From Candidatus Aegiribacteria sp. (GTDB taxonomy: Bacteria; Fermentibacterota; Fermentibacteria; Fermentibacterales; JCC-6): a stretch of 13,108 nt of DNA. The notes under the pieces were generated by a model. That model made no database searches and was not told the DNA's origin. It saw nothing but the letters and a program-made list of their open reading frames with translations. Both the position numbers and the translations under genes were made by a program. Position 1 is the first letter of the stretch, and each line of letters starts with the position of its first letter. The stretch covers positions 1-13,108 of the forward strand of contig DAOWJX010000255.1 of NCBI GenBank assembly GCA_030640155.1. The letters run 5' to 3'. Below, one piece after another: positions 7,599 to 13,108 of the stretch.

Positions 7599-7605
7599 CT
7601 CCTTT
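7599..7605 (-). promoter_or_regulatory. Ribosome binding site of the DUF4097 gene
   Basis: The minus strand reads AAAGGAG five bases before the ATG at 7593, a strong match that fixes the start. Confidence 0.8.
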
Positions 7606-7630
7606 CTAGAGTTTCATATTTTCGGTCTTA

Positions 7631-7659
7631 TATATAAATCTTACTTTATATTTTGTCAA
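7631..7659 (-). promoter_or_regulatory. Near-consensus sigma-70 promoter of the DUF4097-DUF2089 operon
   Basis: The minus strand has TTGACA (7654-7659), exactly 17 bases, then TATATA (7631-7636), followed by TATAAG as an alternative. It lies 38 bases upstream of the start codon and gives a leader of about 30 bases. No clear operator overlaps it. Confidence 0.75.
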
Positions 7660-7715
7660 GTCTTCTTTCTATTTTTACAATTATCCAAGAATTTCCATAA
7701 TCTCCTCGAACCGGG

Positions 7716-7744
7716 TTGACAAAATGTTTGAAATATGTTATTCT
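7716..7744 (+). promoter_or_regulatory. Sigma-70 promoter of the ArsR-rhodanese/DUF302 operon
   Basis: TTGACA (7716-7721), a 17-base spacer and TATTCT (7739-7744) form a good promoter 36 bases before the ATG at 7781. The -10 element lies inside the operator-like palindrome at 7739-7760. It diverges from the DUF4097 promoter in the same 187-base gap (7594-7780); the rest of the gap holds nothing else I can name. Confidence 0.75.
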
Positions 7745-7760
7745 AACGTTCGTTGGAATA
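7739..7760 (+). promoter_or_regulatory. Putative ArsR operator palindrome
   Basis: TATTCTAACG-TT-CGTTGGAATA has 10-base arms with a single mismatch. It covers the -10 element and the likely transcription start of the ArsR-rhodanese gene. ArsR-family repressors commonly bind imperfect palindromes of this size over their own promoters, so autorepression is likely. Binding is inferred. Confidence 0.65.
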
Positions 7761-7780
7761 TTGGTATATGAAGGGAACAA

Positions 7781-8446
7781 ATGAAAAAGTCAGATTTCTT
7801 CAGCAAAGTCTCATTACTGGGAAAGGCGCTGGATTCACCCGAACGGCTGCTGATACTCGACAGTCTCTGCCAGGCAGAAAGAACTGTTGAGAATCTTGCG
7901 GGTGTACTTGATTTACCGGTGAAGACAGTGTCTCATCACTTGCAGAAGCTGAAATCTTCAGGTTTCGTGACATTTCAGAAGAAAGGCAGATATTCTCTCT
8001 ACTCGGTCTCCTGTACTGGCATTATAACTCTTATGAGTGATCTCAAGAACCTGTCAATCGAATTACTTCCGGATATGAAACTCTATATGAAGGAACTTGA
8101 TGCTACTCGTAAGAAGTATCGATGTCCAGATGACTCGAATCTGACTGATTTAATCAATTCCGGAAAAGTCATAATAATCGACGTCCGGGATACCGAGGAA
8201 TTCAATTCCGCTCATCTCCCAGCTGCTGTCTCCGTTCCTTTCAATGAACTTGACAATTTCATCTCCGAATTCAAAGACACCAGGACAGTTCTTGCGTATT
8301 GCAGTGACATTTTCTGTGATCTCGCTGACAGGGCTGTCACGCGAATGAGAGAAGCCGGTTTAACCGCTTTCAGACTGGAGGACAGTGTAACCGGAAGAAT
8401 CTCTCAAACACAATGGAGAAGCCAGGTCTCTGGGTCCTCCAGATAG
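7781..8446 (+). CDS. ArsR-family transcriptional regulator fused to a rhodanese domain
   Basis: The product is 221 residues. Residues about 10-95 are an ArsR winged helix: ERLLILDSLC, then the recognition helix region VKTVSHHLQKLKSSG (48-61) and the wing FQKKGRYSLYSV. Residues about 119-212 are a rhodanese domain with IDVRDTEEF (133-141), HLPAAVSVP (145-153) and the active-site loop YCSDIFC, where C174 matches the persulfide-carrying cysteine and C179 is a nearby second cysteine. Such fusions are a known architecture and are thought to sense reactive sulfur or thiol state (family knowledge plus inference). AAGGGA precedes the ATG. It leads a two-gene unit with the DUF302 gene, 15 bases downstream. 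No classical metal-binding CxC is seen in the ArsR part, so metal sensing is less likely. Confidence 0.92.
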   Translation: MKKSDFFSKVSLLGKALDSPERLLILDSLCQAERTVENLAGVLDLPVKTVSHHLQKLKSSGFVTFQKKGRYSLYSVSCTGIITLMSDLKNLSIELLPDMKLYMKELDATRKKYRCPDDSNLTDLINSGKVIIIDVRDTEEFNSAHLPAAVSVPFNELDNFISEFKDTRTVLAYCSDIFCDLADRAVTRMREAGLTAFRLEDSVTGRISQTQWRSQVSGSSR

Positions 8447-8461
8447 AGAAAGGTAAGTAGA

Positions 8462-8944
8462 ATGAACGCGAAATATGTAATAACCGGACTGATCAGTTTC
8501 GTTGCCGGAGCCGTTCTTGTGGCAATCGTAGGTATCTCCGTTGCTCCAGGAATGATGATCAATGAAAGTGAAAGTCTTTACTCATATGATGATACCGTTG
8601 AAATAATCCAGACAGAAGCAGAAGCACTGGGATGGAAAATTCCTGCGGTTCATGTAATCAGCAACTCGGTTGCGAGTGGAGGATACGATGTAGCTCCTGT
8701 GACCGTTATCGAATTATGCAAAGTAGATCTTGCAGGGCAGATACTCTCGGATGATGAATCCCGCGTAGTATCCTCCATGATGCCTTGCCGTATAGCGGTA
8801 TACGAAACATCTGACGGCAATGTAATTGTTTCGAGAATGAACACAGGCCTGATAAGTAAGCTCTTCGGTGGTGATATCGAAAGACTTATGGCTGACGCAA
8901 CATCCGAGACTGAACAGATATTGGGAACAGTGCTTCCTCATTAA
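8462..8944 (+). CDS. Membrane-anchored DUF302 protein
   Basis: The product is 160 residues. Residues about 6-28 form one hydrophobic N-terminal segment (GLISFVAGAVLVAIVGISVA), an uncleaved anchor or signal. The rest would face the periplasm. Residues about 38-158 match DUF302: IPAVHVISNSV (60-70), GYDVAPVTVIELCK (74-87), SSMMPCRIAVYE (104-115) and VSRMN (123-127). C86 and C109 are the two cysteines. The family has no settled biochemical function. Its place behind an ArsR-rhodanese regulator suggests sulfur or redox handling (inference). GAAAGG at 8448-8453 supports the start, and an intrinsic terminator follows the stop by about 20 bases, ending the operon. Confidence 0.9.
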   Translation: MNAKYVITGLISFVAGAVLVAIVGISVAPGMMINESESLYSYDDTVEIIQTEAEALGWKIPAVHVISNSVASGGYDVAPVTVIELCKVDLAGQILSDDESRVVSSMMPCRIAVYETSDGNVIVSRMNTGLISKLFGGDIERLMADATSETEQILGTVLPH

Positions 8945-8965
8945 TAATAACAGATACATAGGCAG

Positions 8966-8998
8966 AAACCGGAAGCTTGAATGGGCTTCCGGTTTTTC
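8966..8998 (+). terminator. Intrinsic terminator after the DUF302 gene
   Basis: AAACCGGAAGC (8966-8976) and GCTTCCGGTTT (8985-8995) form a perfect 11-bp stem with an 8-base loop, followed by more T residues. It lies between convergent genes, so it may also slow transcripts leaving the molybdenum cofactor operon, though the T-run on that strand is weaker. Confidence 0.88.
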
Positions 8999-9050
8999 AT
9001 AATCTTAGTTACAGCACTTTACATTTTATATTTTAATACATTATATACTA

Positions 9051-9112
9051 AATGTCATAATTCAAGGTCTGACCCCACAGTTGACCCCACAGTTGCAGTT
9101 GACCCCACAGTT
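9051..9112. repeat. REP-like motif with GACCCCACAGTT tandem repeats
   Basis: Bases 9051-9076 match the right outer arm of the 6106-6223 hairpin at 18 of 26 aligned positions without gaps (shared TTCAAG, CTGAC). GACCCCACAGTT then occurs at 9071, 9083 and 9101, with GCAGTT at 9095-9100. The tandem unit is 12 bases, so length changes keep the reading frame. The block covers the 3' end of the MOSC-MogA gene on the minus strand. Confidence 0.75.
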
Positions 9113-10024
9113 GGTGACATCGCCACGCAGTATCGCAAGACCGTGATCAATTACAGTAAGAGCGAATTCAGCGCATTCAATCGCTGCCTTTCTGCTTCCT
9201 GGAAGGTTTATTACCAGCGTTTGTTTTCTTATTCCCGCCCTGGCTCTGGAAAGCCAGGCTGAATTAACTATTTCCGCTGATTTCTGCCTTATCATCTCCG
9301 GGATTCCGGGAACTTCCCTGTCACAGATCAGCATGGTCGCTTCCGGAGTAACGTCTCTTACGGAAAACCCGGTTCCACCTGTCGTGAACAGCACATCCAG
9401 AAAACCATCCTCGCACCATTTTGTCAACTTTGCCGTTATTTCAGTCACCTCATCGGGAACTACGGCATACCTTGCAGGAAGAAAATCATTACTGTGAAGT
9501 AATTCTATCAATGCGGGACCGCTCAGGTCATCCCGCTCTCCTCTGCTTGTGGAATCGCTTACCGTAAGTATGCCTGCGGTAAAACCAGGGCTGCGGAGTA
9601 CTTCAATCGTATCGCCCGGTTTGACTGCACCGCCTGTGAGTACTTCCGCGAAAATACCTTCAACTGGAAAGATGTTCTTCTGAATTACATTATCCGCATG
9701 ACCGTCGGAATTATCTTTCCCTATTTCAGTAATCCTAACCACAGCGGAATCGCCGAGTTTGAGCTTTACTCCGGGGAGCAGCGTATGAAGTTCAACTTCT
9801 CCGCCGACATCGATATTCTCGCCACAGCATCCGGCGCAGGTGCTGATACCTTCCGCTTCCATTTTGGAAAGTGACAGCTCTGAGAGTATTGAAACCTGGC
9901 GTGGACCTGTCCCACCGTGAGCATCACCTTTAATTCCGAAGTTTTCGATCAGGTTTATCATTTTCTGTTCTGTCTTACGAACCTGTCTCTTTTCAGACAG
10001 GCAGACTGCTGCTACCCTTGCCAT
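9062..10024 (-). CDS. MOSC domain - MogA/MoaB molybdopterin biosynthesis fusion
   Basis: The product is 320 residues. Residues about 1-145 are a MOSC domain with IKGDAHGGTGPRQVS (31-45) and a cysteine-rich TCAGCCGENI (62-71); MOSC domains handle cofactor or sulfur transfer. Residues about 148-302 are a MogA/MoaB-type domain, with TTGGTG (214-219), RDVTPEAT (223-230) and NLPGS (273-277), which adenylates molybdopterin before molybdate insertion. AGGAG lies before the ATG, and the gene overlaps moaC by 13 bases. It is the last gene of the operon. Family homology ends near RGDVTN (residue 305). The remaining residues, NCGV repeats then RP, are encoded by a REP-like tandem repeat and add four cysteines. 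The tail is probably non-functional. Confidence 0.92.
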   Translation of the reverse strand: MARVAAVCLSEKRQVRKTEQKMINLIENFGIKGDAHGGTGPRQVSILSELSLSKMEAEGISTCAGCCGENIDVGGEVELHTLLPGVKLKLGDSAVVRITEIGKDNSDGHADNVIQKNIFPVEGIFAEVLTGGAVKPGDTIEVLRSPGFTAGILTVSDSTSRGERDDLSGPALIELLHSNDFLPARYAVVPDEVTEITAKLTKWCEDGFLDVLFTTGGTGFSVRDVTPEATMLICDREVPGIPEMIRQKSAEIVNSAWLSRARAGIRKQTLVINLPGSRKAAIECAEFALTVIDHGLAILRGDVTNCGVNCNCGVNCGVRP

Positions 10025-10485
10025 ATATACTCTCCTGATTTCCCTCCACTTTTCTGAAGGAGTCTCACATCGGTTATTTCCATTGCGCGATCAAGTGCTT
10101 TGGTCATATCGTAGATTGTCAATAGAGCTGCTGTCACTCCAACAAGCGCTTCCATTTCGTATCCGGTAGACTCTCTGCCCTTCACAGTACAGACTGCGGT
10201 AACTGAAGTTCCGTCTTTCATCAGTTCAATCTCAGTCCCGCCGATCCTTATTGGATGACAAAGCGGAATAGTTTCCCACGTTTTTTTCACCGCCTGAATT
10301 GCAGCTATTCTTGCTGTAGCGAATACATCACCCTTCGGCACCGAATCGTTGTCAATTGCTCTGGAAGCGTTATCTCCCAGCATGATCCGCCCTGATGCCC
10401 TGGCATACCTGTCAGATGGTTCCTTGCCGGAAATATCGACCATTCTTGCTCTACCCTTATCGTCAATGTGACTCATACTCTTCAT
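10012..10485 (-). CDS. moaC: Cyclic pyranopterin monophosphate synthase MoaC
   Basis: The product is 157 residues from the ATG at 10485, the usual MoaC length. MoaC converts the 3',8-cyclo-GTP product of MoaA to cyclic pyranopterin monophosphate. Signatures are SHIDDKGRARMVDIS near the N-terminus, IPLCHPIRI (the histidine loop), STGYEMEAL and TIYDMTKALD, ending with LLQKSGGKSG. The frame extends back to a GTG at 10506 inside moaA, but family alignment favours 10485, two bases past the moaA stop. The GGTGGG of the last moaA codons could act as its ribosome binding site. It overlaps the MOSC-MogA gene downstream by 13 bases, so translation is coupled. I am sure of the function and fairly sure of the start. 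Confidence 0.95.
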   Translation of the reverse strand: MKSMSHIDDKGRARMVDISGKEPSDRYARASGRIMLGDNASRAIDNDSVPKGDVFATARIAAIQAVKKTWETIPLCHPIRIGGTEIELMKDGTSVTAVCTVKGRESTGYEMEALVGVTAALLTIYDMTKALDRAMEITDVRLLQKSGGKSGEYIWQG

Positions 10486-10487
10486 AG

Positions 10488-11435
10488 CTACCCACCAATC
10501 TTCCACATTTCCGCGCTTACGCAGCCGCCATGTGAGTCAGGCTTGTTGATAACCACTTGATGCACAAGCCTGGAGATGCTCTCATCATCAGCTCCGTTAC
10601 GTACAGGTTCCCTTATAGATAATTCTTCTGCTGATGCAAGACAGGGAATAAGCATACCTCTTGCGGAAAGCCTTATCCTGTTGCAATTTTTGCACATAGG
10701 ATCAGAGAACGGAGCAATGATCCCGAATGTATCAGCACCGTCTCCAACTGTATAGATTCCAGCTGTGCCTCCATCATCTTTCAGACGGCGGATGTTTCCT
10801 GAAAGTGAAGCACGTTCAATGATCTCGTCCCTTGAAACGAAAATGCTCTGATTGAGCCTTGAGGACATATGCTCAATGAAACGGACAGTAACTCCCATCC
10901 TGTTTCCCCATTCGAGGAAGAAAGGTATCTCGTCATCATTAATATCACGCATAAGTACGCAGTTAATCCTTACAGGCTTAAGTCCTGCATCAAGTGCTGC
11001 CTGAATCGCTTTCTCTATATCATGCAGGGAGATGTCTCTTCGTGTTATCTTTTCCAGCCTGTGATCCCGCAGGCTATCCAGACTGATATTCACTCGCTGT
11101 ATTCCAACTTCAGCAAGCTGCTTCGACATCTTCCGCAGAAGTAATCCATTGGTTGTCAGAGTAAGCTCTTCAATACCGATACGGGAAATTCCTTTTATTA
11201 TCTGCAACACCCCTCTTCGCACGAGGGGTTCACCTCCTGTTATTCTCACCTTTGACAGGCCAACCGTATCACTGATAATCCGAACTACACGCACAACCTC
11301 TTCAACACTCAGGATATCGGCATGGTTAATAAGCGGAACACCTGATTCCGGCATACAGTAGACACACCTGAGATTGCACCTGTCAGTCACGGAGAGTCTC
11401 AGGTAATTAATTTCCCTTCCGTTCCGATCTTTCAC
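10488..11435 (-). CDS. moaA: GTP 3',8-cyclase MoaA (radical SAM)
   Basis: The product is 315 residues. MoaA uses S-adenosylmethionine and two 4Fe-4S clusters to rearrange GTP, the first step of molybdopterin synthesis. The N-terminal radical-SAM cluster is C20-x3-C24-x2-C27. The SAM-binding GGEP is at 67-70. The C-terminal cluster cysteines are C248, C251 and C265 in CKNCNRIRLSARGMLIPC. The protein ends in IGG, the conserved Gly-Gly tail needed for activity in the family. The start codon is GTG at 11435, overlapping the moeA stop as GTGA, which indicates translational coupling; the ribosome binding site is weak. Its length and motifs are complete. The cofactor operon lacks moaD and moaE here, so these must be elsewhere. 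Confidence 0.96.
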   Translation of the reverse strand: MKDRNGREINYLRLSVTDRCNLRCVYCMPESGVPLINHADILSVEEVVRVVRIISDTVGLSKVRITGGEPLVRRGVLQIIKGISRIGIEELTLTTNGLLLRKMSKQLAEVGIQRVNISLDSLRDHRLEKITRRDISLHDIEKAIQAALDAGLKPVRINCVLMRDINDDEIPFFLEWGNRMGVTVRFIEHMSSRLNQSIFVSRDEIIERASLSGNIRRLKDDGGTAGIYTVGDGADTFGIIAPFSDPMCKNCNRIRLSARGMLIPCLASAEELSIREPVRNGADDESISRLVHQVVINKPDSHGGCVSAEMWKIGG

Positions 11436-12643
11436 GCGAAGGATAGTTCCCCGCCAGTTGAGTAGAAAAAATGAAAAGGGAGGATGTCTCCGGATCTCAG
11501 ACTCAGCACCTCTTCACCTGCAAGCGCAAGAGCGTTTACGTTCACTGTGCTCATCAGATCACCTGAACCGGAACTCTCAGGATGGTGCAGTTTCCAGGCA
11601 TGACTTTCACGGTAAGCAATAACCCTGAGGAAATGCAACCTGCCGGGTTTCTTACTGTAATCAGACGTCAGTTCTCCATGATATATACGTTTATGGTATC
11701 CCTTACAGCCGGCTCTCTTCCTGAGAAGAGGAAGCACGTATTCCTCTAAGGAAACCATCACTGAAACAGGATTCCCTGGAAGTCCGAAAACAGGTCTTCC
11801 CTCCGGATCGTTTCCGAACAGCAAAGGTTTGCCTGGTTTCTGAGCTACCATTCTGAAATGTAACTGAACCCCAATTGATTCCAGAACTGACGGGACGAAA
11901 TCCCTTGTACCTTTTGATACACCTCCTGCCACAATAAGTACATCGGTGCTACTCAGAAGCTGCTTGAAAGTCGCTTCCAATGATTCAGGATCATCTGCTG
12001 AGTGAACTGACTGATCTACGGGAAATCCACCTAATGATAGCTGTGACTTCATAAGAGGCATATTCATGTTTCTGACGGCACCGGGTGATGGTATCCATGT
12101 TGGTGGAATGACTTCTGTTCCGGTTGTGACAAGTGCAATCCGAGGTTTACTGAATACAGGTAGAACTCCCCTGCCTGCGGCAGCAGCTATCCCAAGATGC
12201 TGACTGGCCAGTTTGGTGCCATGCTCCAATACCGTCTGACCCTCCTTGATATCCTGCCCCTTCCAACAGATATTGGCTCCCGGATCCGGTACATTATCAA
12301 GGTAAAGAACAGATTCCTCGACTCTGGAGTTTTCGACGATAACAATTCTGTCGGCACCTTCGGGAACTGGAGCACCGGTCATGATCGGAGCGGCCAGCCC
12401 CTGTCCAATAGTGACTGTACCTGAACCCCCGGCAACAATCTCTTCAAGAAGCTCATGTCTCAGTCCGTCTCCCGAAATTGCATAACCATCCATGGCTGAA
12501 CGATTGAAGGGGGGCATATCTATATCGGAATGGACATCATTCGCCAGTACAAAACCGGCCACATTCTCAAGAGGTACTTGAATAACAGACGGCTGTCCCG
12601 AATTATCAAGTACTATTTGAAGAGCATCTGCAGTAGAGATCAT
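11432..12643 (-). CDS. moeA: Molybdopterin molybdotransferase MoeA
   Basis: The product is 403 residues, normal for the family. MoeA inserts molybdate into adenylated molybdopterin to give the active cofactor. Signatures in order are MPPFNRSAMDGYA (43-55), MTGAPVPEGAD (88-98), TTGTE, GGVSKGTRDF, QKPGKPLLFG and GLPGNPVSVMVSLEEY. A C-terminal domain (about 330-403) completes the four-domain layout. The ATG overlaps the stop of the ModE-like gene by one base (TAATG), and GGAGG lies just upstream. It overlaps moaA by 4 bases. One genome copy may serve molybdenum and another tungsten; nothing here separates these. Confidence 0.96.
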   Translation of the reverse strand: MISTADALQIVLDNSGQPSVIQVPLENVAGFVLANDVHSDIDMPPFNRSAMDGYAISGDGLRHELLEEIVAGGSGTVTIGQGLAAPIMTGAPVPEGADRIVIVENSRVEESVLYLDNVPDPGANICWKGQDIKEGQTVLEHGTKLASQHLGIAAAAGRGVLPVFSKPRIALVTTGTEVIPPTWIPSPGAVRNMNMPLMKSQLSLGGFPVDQSVHSADDPESLEATFKQLLSSTDVLIVAGGVSKGTRDFVPSVLESIGVQLHFRMVAQKPGKPLLFGNDPEGRPVFGLPGNPVSVMVSLEEYVLPLLRKRAGCKGYHKRIYHGELTSDYSKKPGRLHFLRVIAYRESHAWKLHHPESSGSGDLMSTVNVNALALAGEEVLSLRSGDILPFHFFYSTGGELSFA

Positions 12644-12984
12644 TATACCTCCAGTTGATTCAACAGATCTCTGAAATCCGATTCAGTTCGATCCCATATC
12701 TCAATGATTCTCTCAGCCAGCCTGGTGAGATTACTTCCTCCCCCTTTTGAACCACCACGGTTACTCATAATGAGTTCGGCGCCAAGCCTGTCTTCAGCAT
12801 CCCGAAGCAGGAGCCATGCCCTCTTGTACGGGACTCCGGTCTCCCTGGCAGCCTGCAGGATGGATCCAGTGCTTCTAACCGCTTTCAGAAGCTCAATTCG
12901 ACCATGACCGAAAAGAGATTCACCTTCCAGTTCTATCCAGTGTTTACCATTTACCGAAAAAGAGGAAATACCCTTGATATTCAT
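12643..12984 (-). CDS. ModE-like molybdate-responsive regulator (DNA-binding domain; start uncertain)
   Basis: From the ATG at 12984 the product is 113 residues: a ModE/LysR-type winged helix with GHGRIELLKAVRSTGSILQA (27-46), the recognition helix GVPYKRAWLLL (50-60) and the wing GGSKGGGS (77-84). It lacks the molybdate-binding domain of full ModE, as in many short homologues. It is probably the regulator of the cofactor operon it belongs to; TAATG couples it to moeA. The frame stays open for at least 41 codons upstream to the window edge with no ATG, and there is no good ribosome binding site before 12984. The true start, or an N-terminal fusion partner, may therefore lie outside the window. 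Confidence 0.8.
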   Translation of the reverse strand: MNIKGISSFSVNGKHWIELEGESLFGHGRIELLKAVRSTGSILQAARETGVPYKRAWLLLRDAEDRLGAELIMSNRGGSKGGGSNLTRLAERIIEIWDRTESDFRDLLNQLEV

Positions 12985-13108
12985 AAGAGCCGGTACAATC
13001 GCAGAGATCTTTTTAGCCTCAATCGCTGTCAGTGGAGTAAAGGTAGTCAGGTCGGCTTTTCTGGATAGTTCATCGGCACCTGGTTTTCGGCTGGAATCAG
13101 ATATGAGA

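Noticed and set aside
9071..9112. Possible CRISPR-like array
   Set aside because: Three 12-base copies without unique spacers are a tandem repeat, not a CRISPR array, and no cas genes are present.
8981..9262. Plus-strand frame encoding repeated VDPTV units
   Set aside because: It starts inside the intrinsic terminator and then reads antisense through the REP-like repeats and the MOSC-MogA 3' end, so it is a by-product of the repeat.

Overview
The window is about 13.1 kb of bacterial chromosome with moderate GC content. It shows no phage, plasmid, CRISPR, rRNA or tRNA signal. One secreted serine hydrolase ends in a FlgD-like/type-IX-secretion-like sorting domain. Together with a secreted protein carrying a SPOR-like segment, this points to an uncultivated lineage of the FCB type (for example Fermentibacteria, Cloacimonetes or Latescibacteria relatives). 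The placement is an inference from protein style, not a measured phylogeny.

Layout, left to right. (1) 1-1284, plus strand: the tail of an unidentified gene, then an exported protein of unknown function with a SPOR-like N-terminal half. (2) 1366-2793, minus: a class C beta-lactamase/esterase-fold hydrolase with a C-terminal sorting domain. The strong ribosome binding site places its start at 2793. (3) 2962-6042, minus: a 1026-residue signalling protein made of a class III nucleotide cyclase, an AAA/STAND-type ATPase and six TPRs of exactly 40 residues. (4) 6106-6223: a large composite hairpin built from short palindromic repeats. (5) 6240-7593, minus: an overlapping pair, a LiaX/YvlB-like DUF4097 protein and a DUF2089 zinc-ribbon/helix-turn-helix protein, which share a SHOCT-like helical motif. 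A near-consensus promoter lies upstream. (6) 7716-8998, plus: an ArsR-rhodanese regulator with its own promoter and a 22-bp operator-like palindrome, a membrane-anchored DUF302 protein, and an intrinsic terminator. (7) 9062 to the right edge, minus: a tightly overlapping molybdenum cofactor operon, read as ModE-like regulator, moeA, moaA, moaC, and a MOSC-MogA/MoaB fusion.

How the genes work together. MoaA and MoaC convert GTP to cyclic pyranopterin monophosphate. MoeA and the MogA-like domain insert molybdate into molybdopterin. The MOSC domain probably carries or transfers sulfur or the finished cofactor. The ModE-like protein probably ties expression to molybdate supply. MoaD and MoaE, needed for the middle step, are not in the window. 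The ArsR-rhodanese and DUF302 genes look like a small self-regulated unit that senses and handles reactive sulfur or redox stress (inference). The DUF2089/DUF4097 pair looks like an envelope-stress or regulatory module (inference).

The most unusual features are a family of short GGGTCAGG-containing palindromic repeats that recurs in the window and appears to have supplied the last codons of the MOSC-MogA gene, the ArsR operator palindrome overlapping its -10 element, and the shared motif in the DUF2089/DUF4097 pair. No clearly new defence or mobile system was found.
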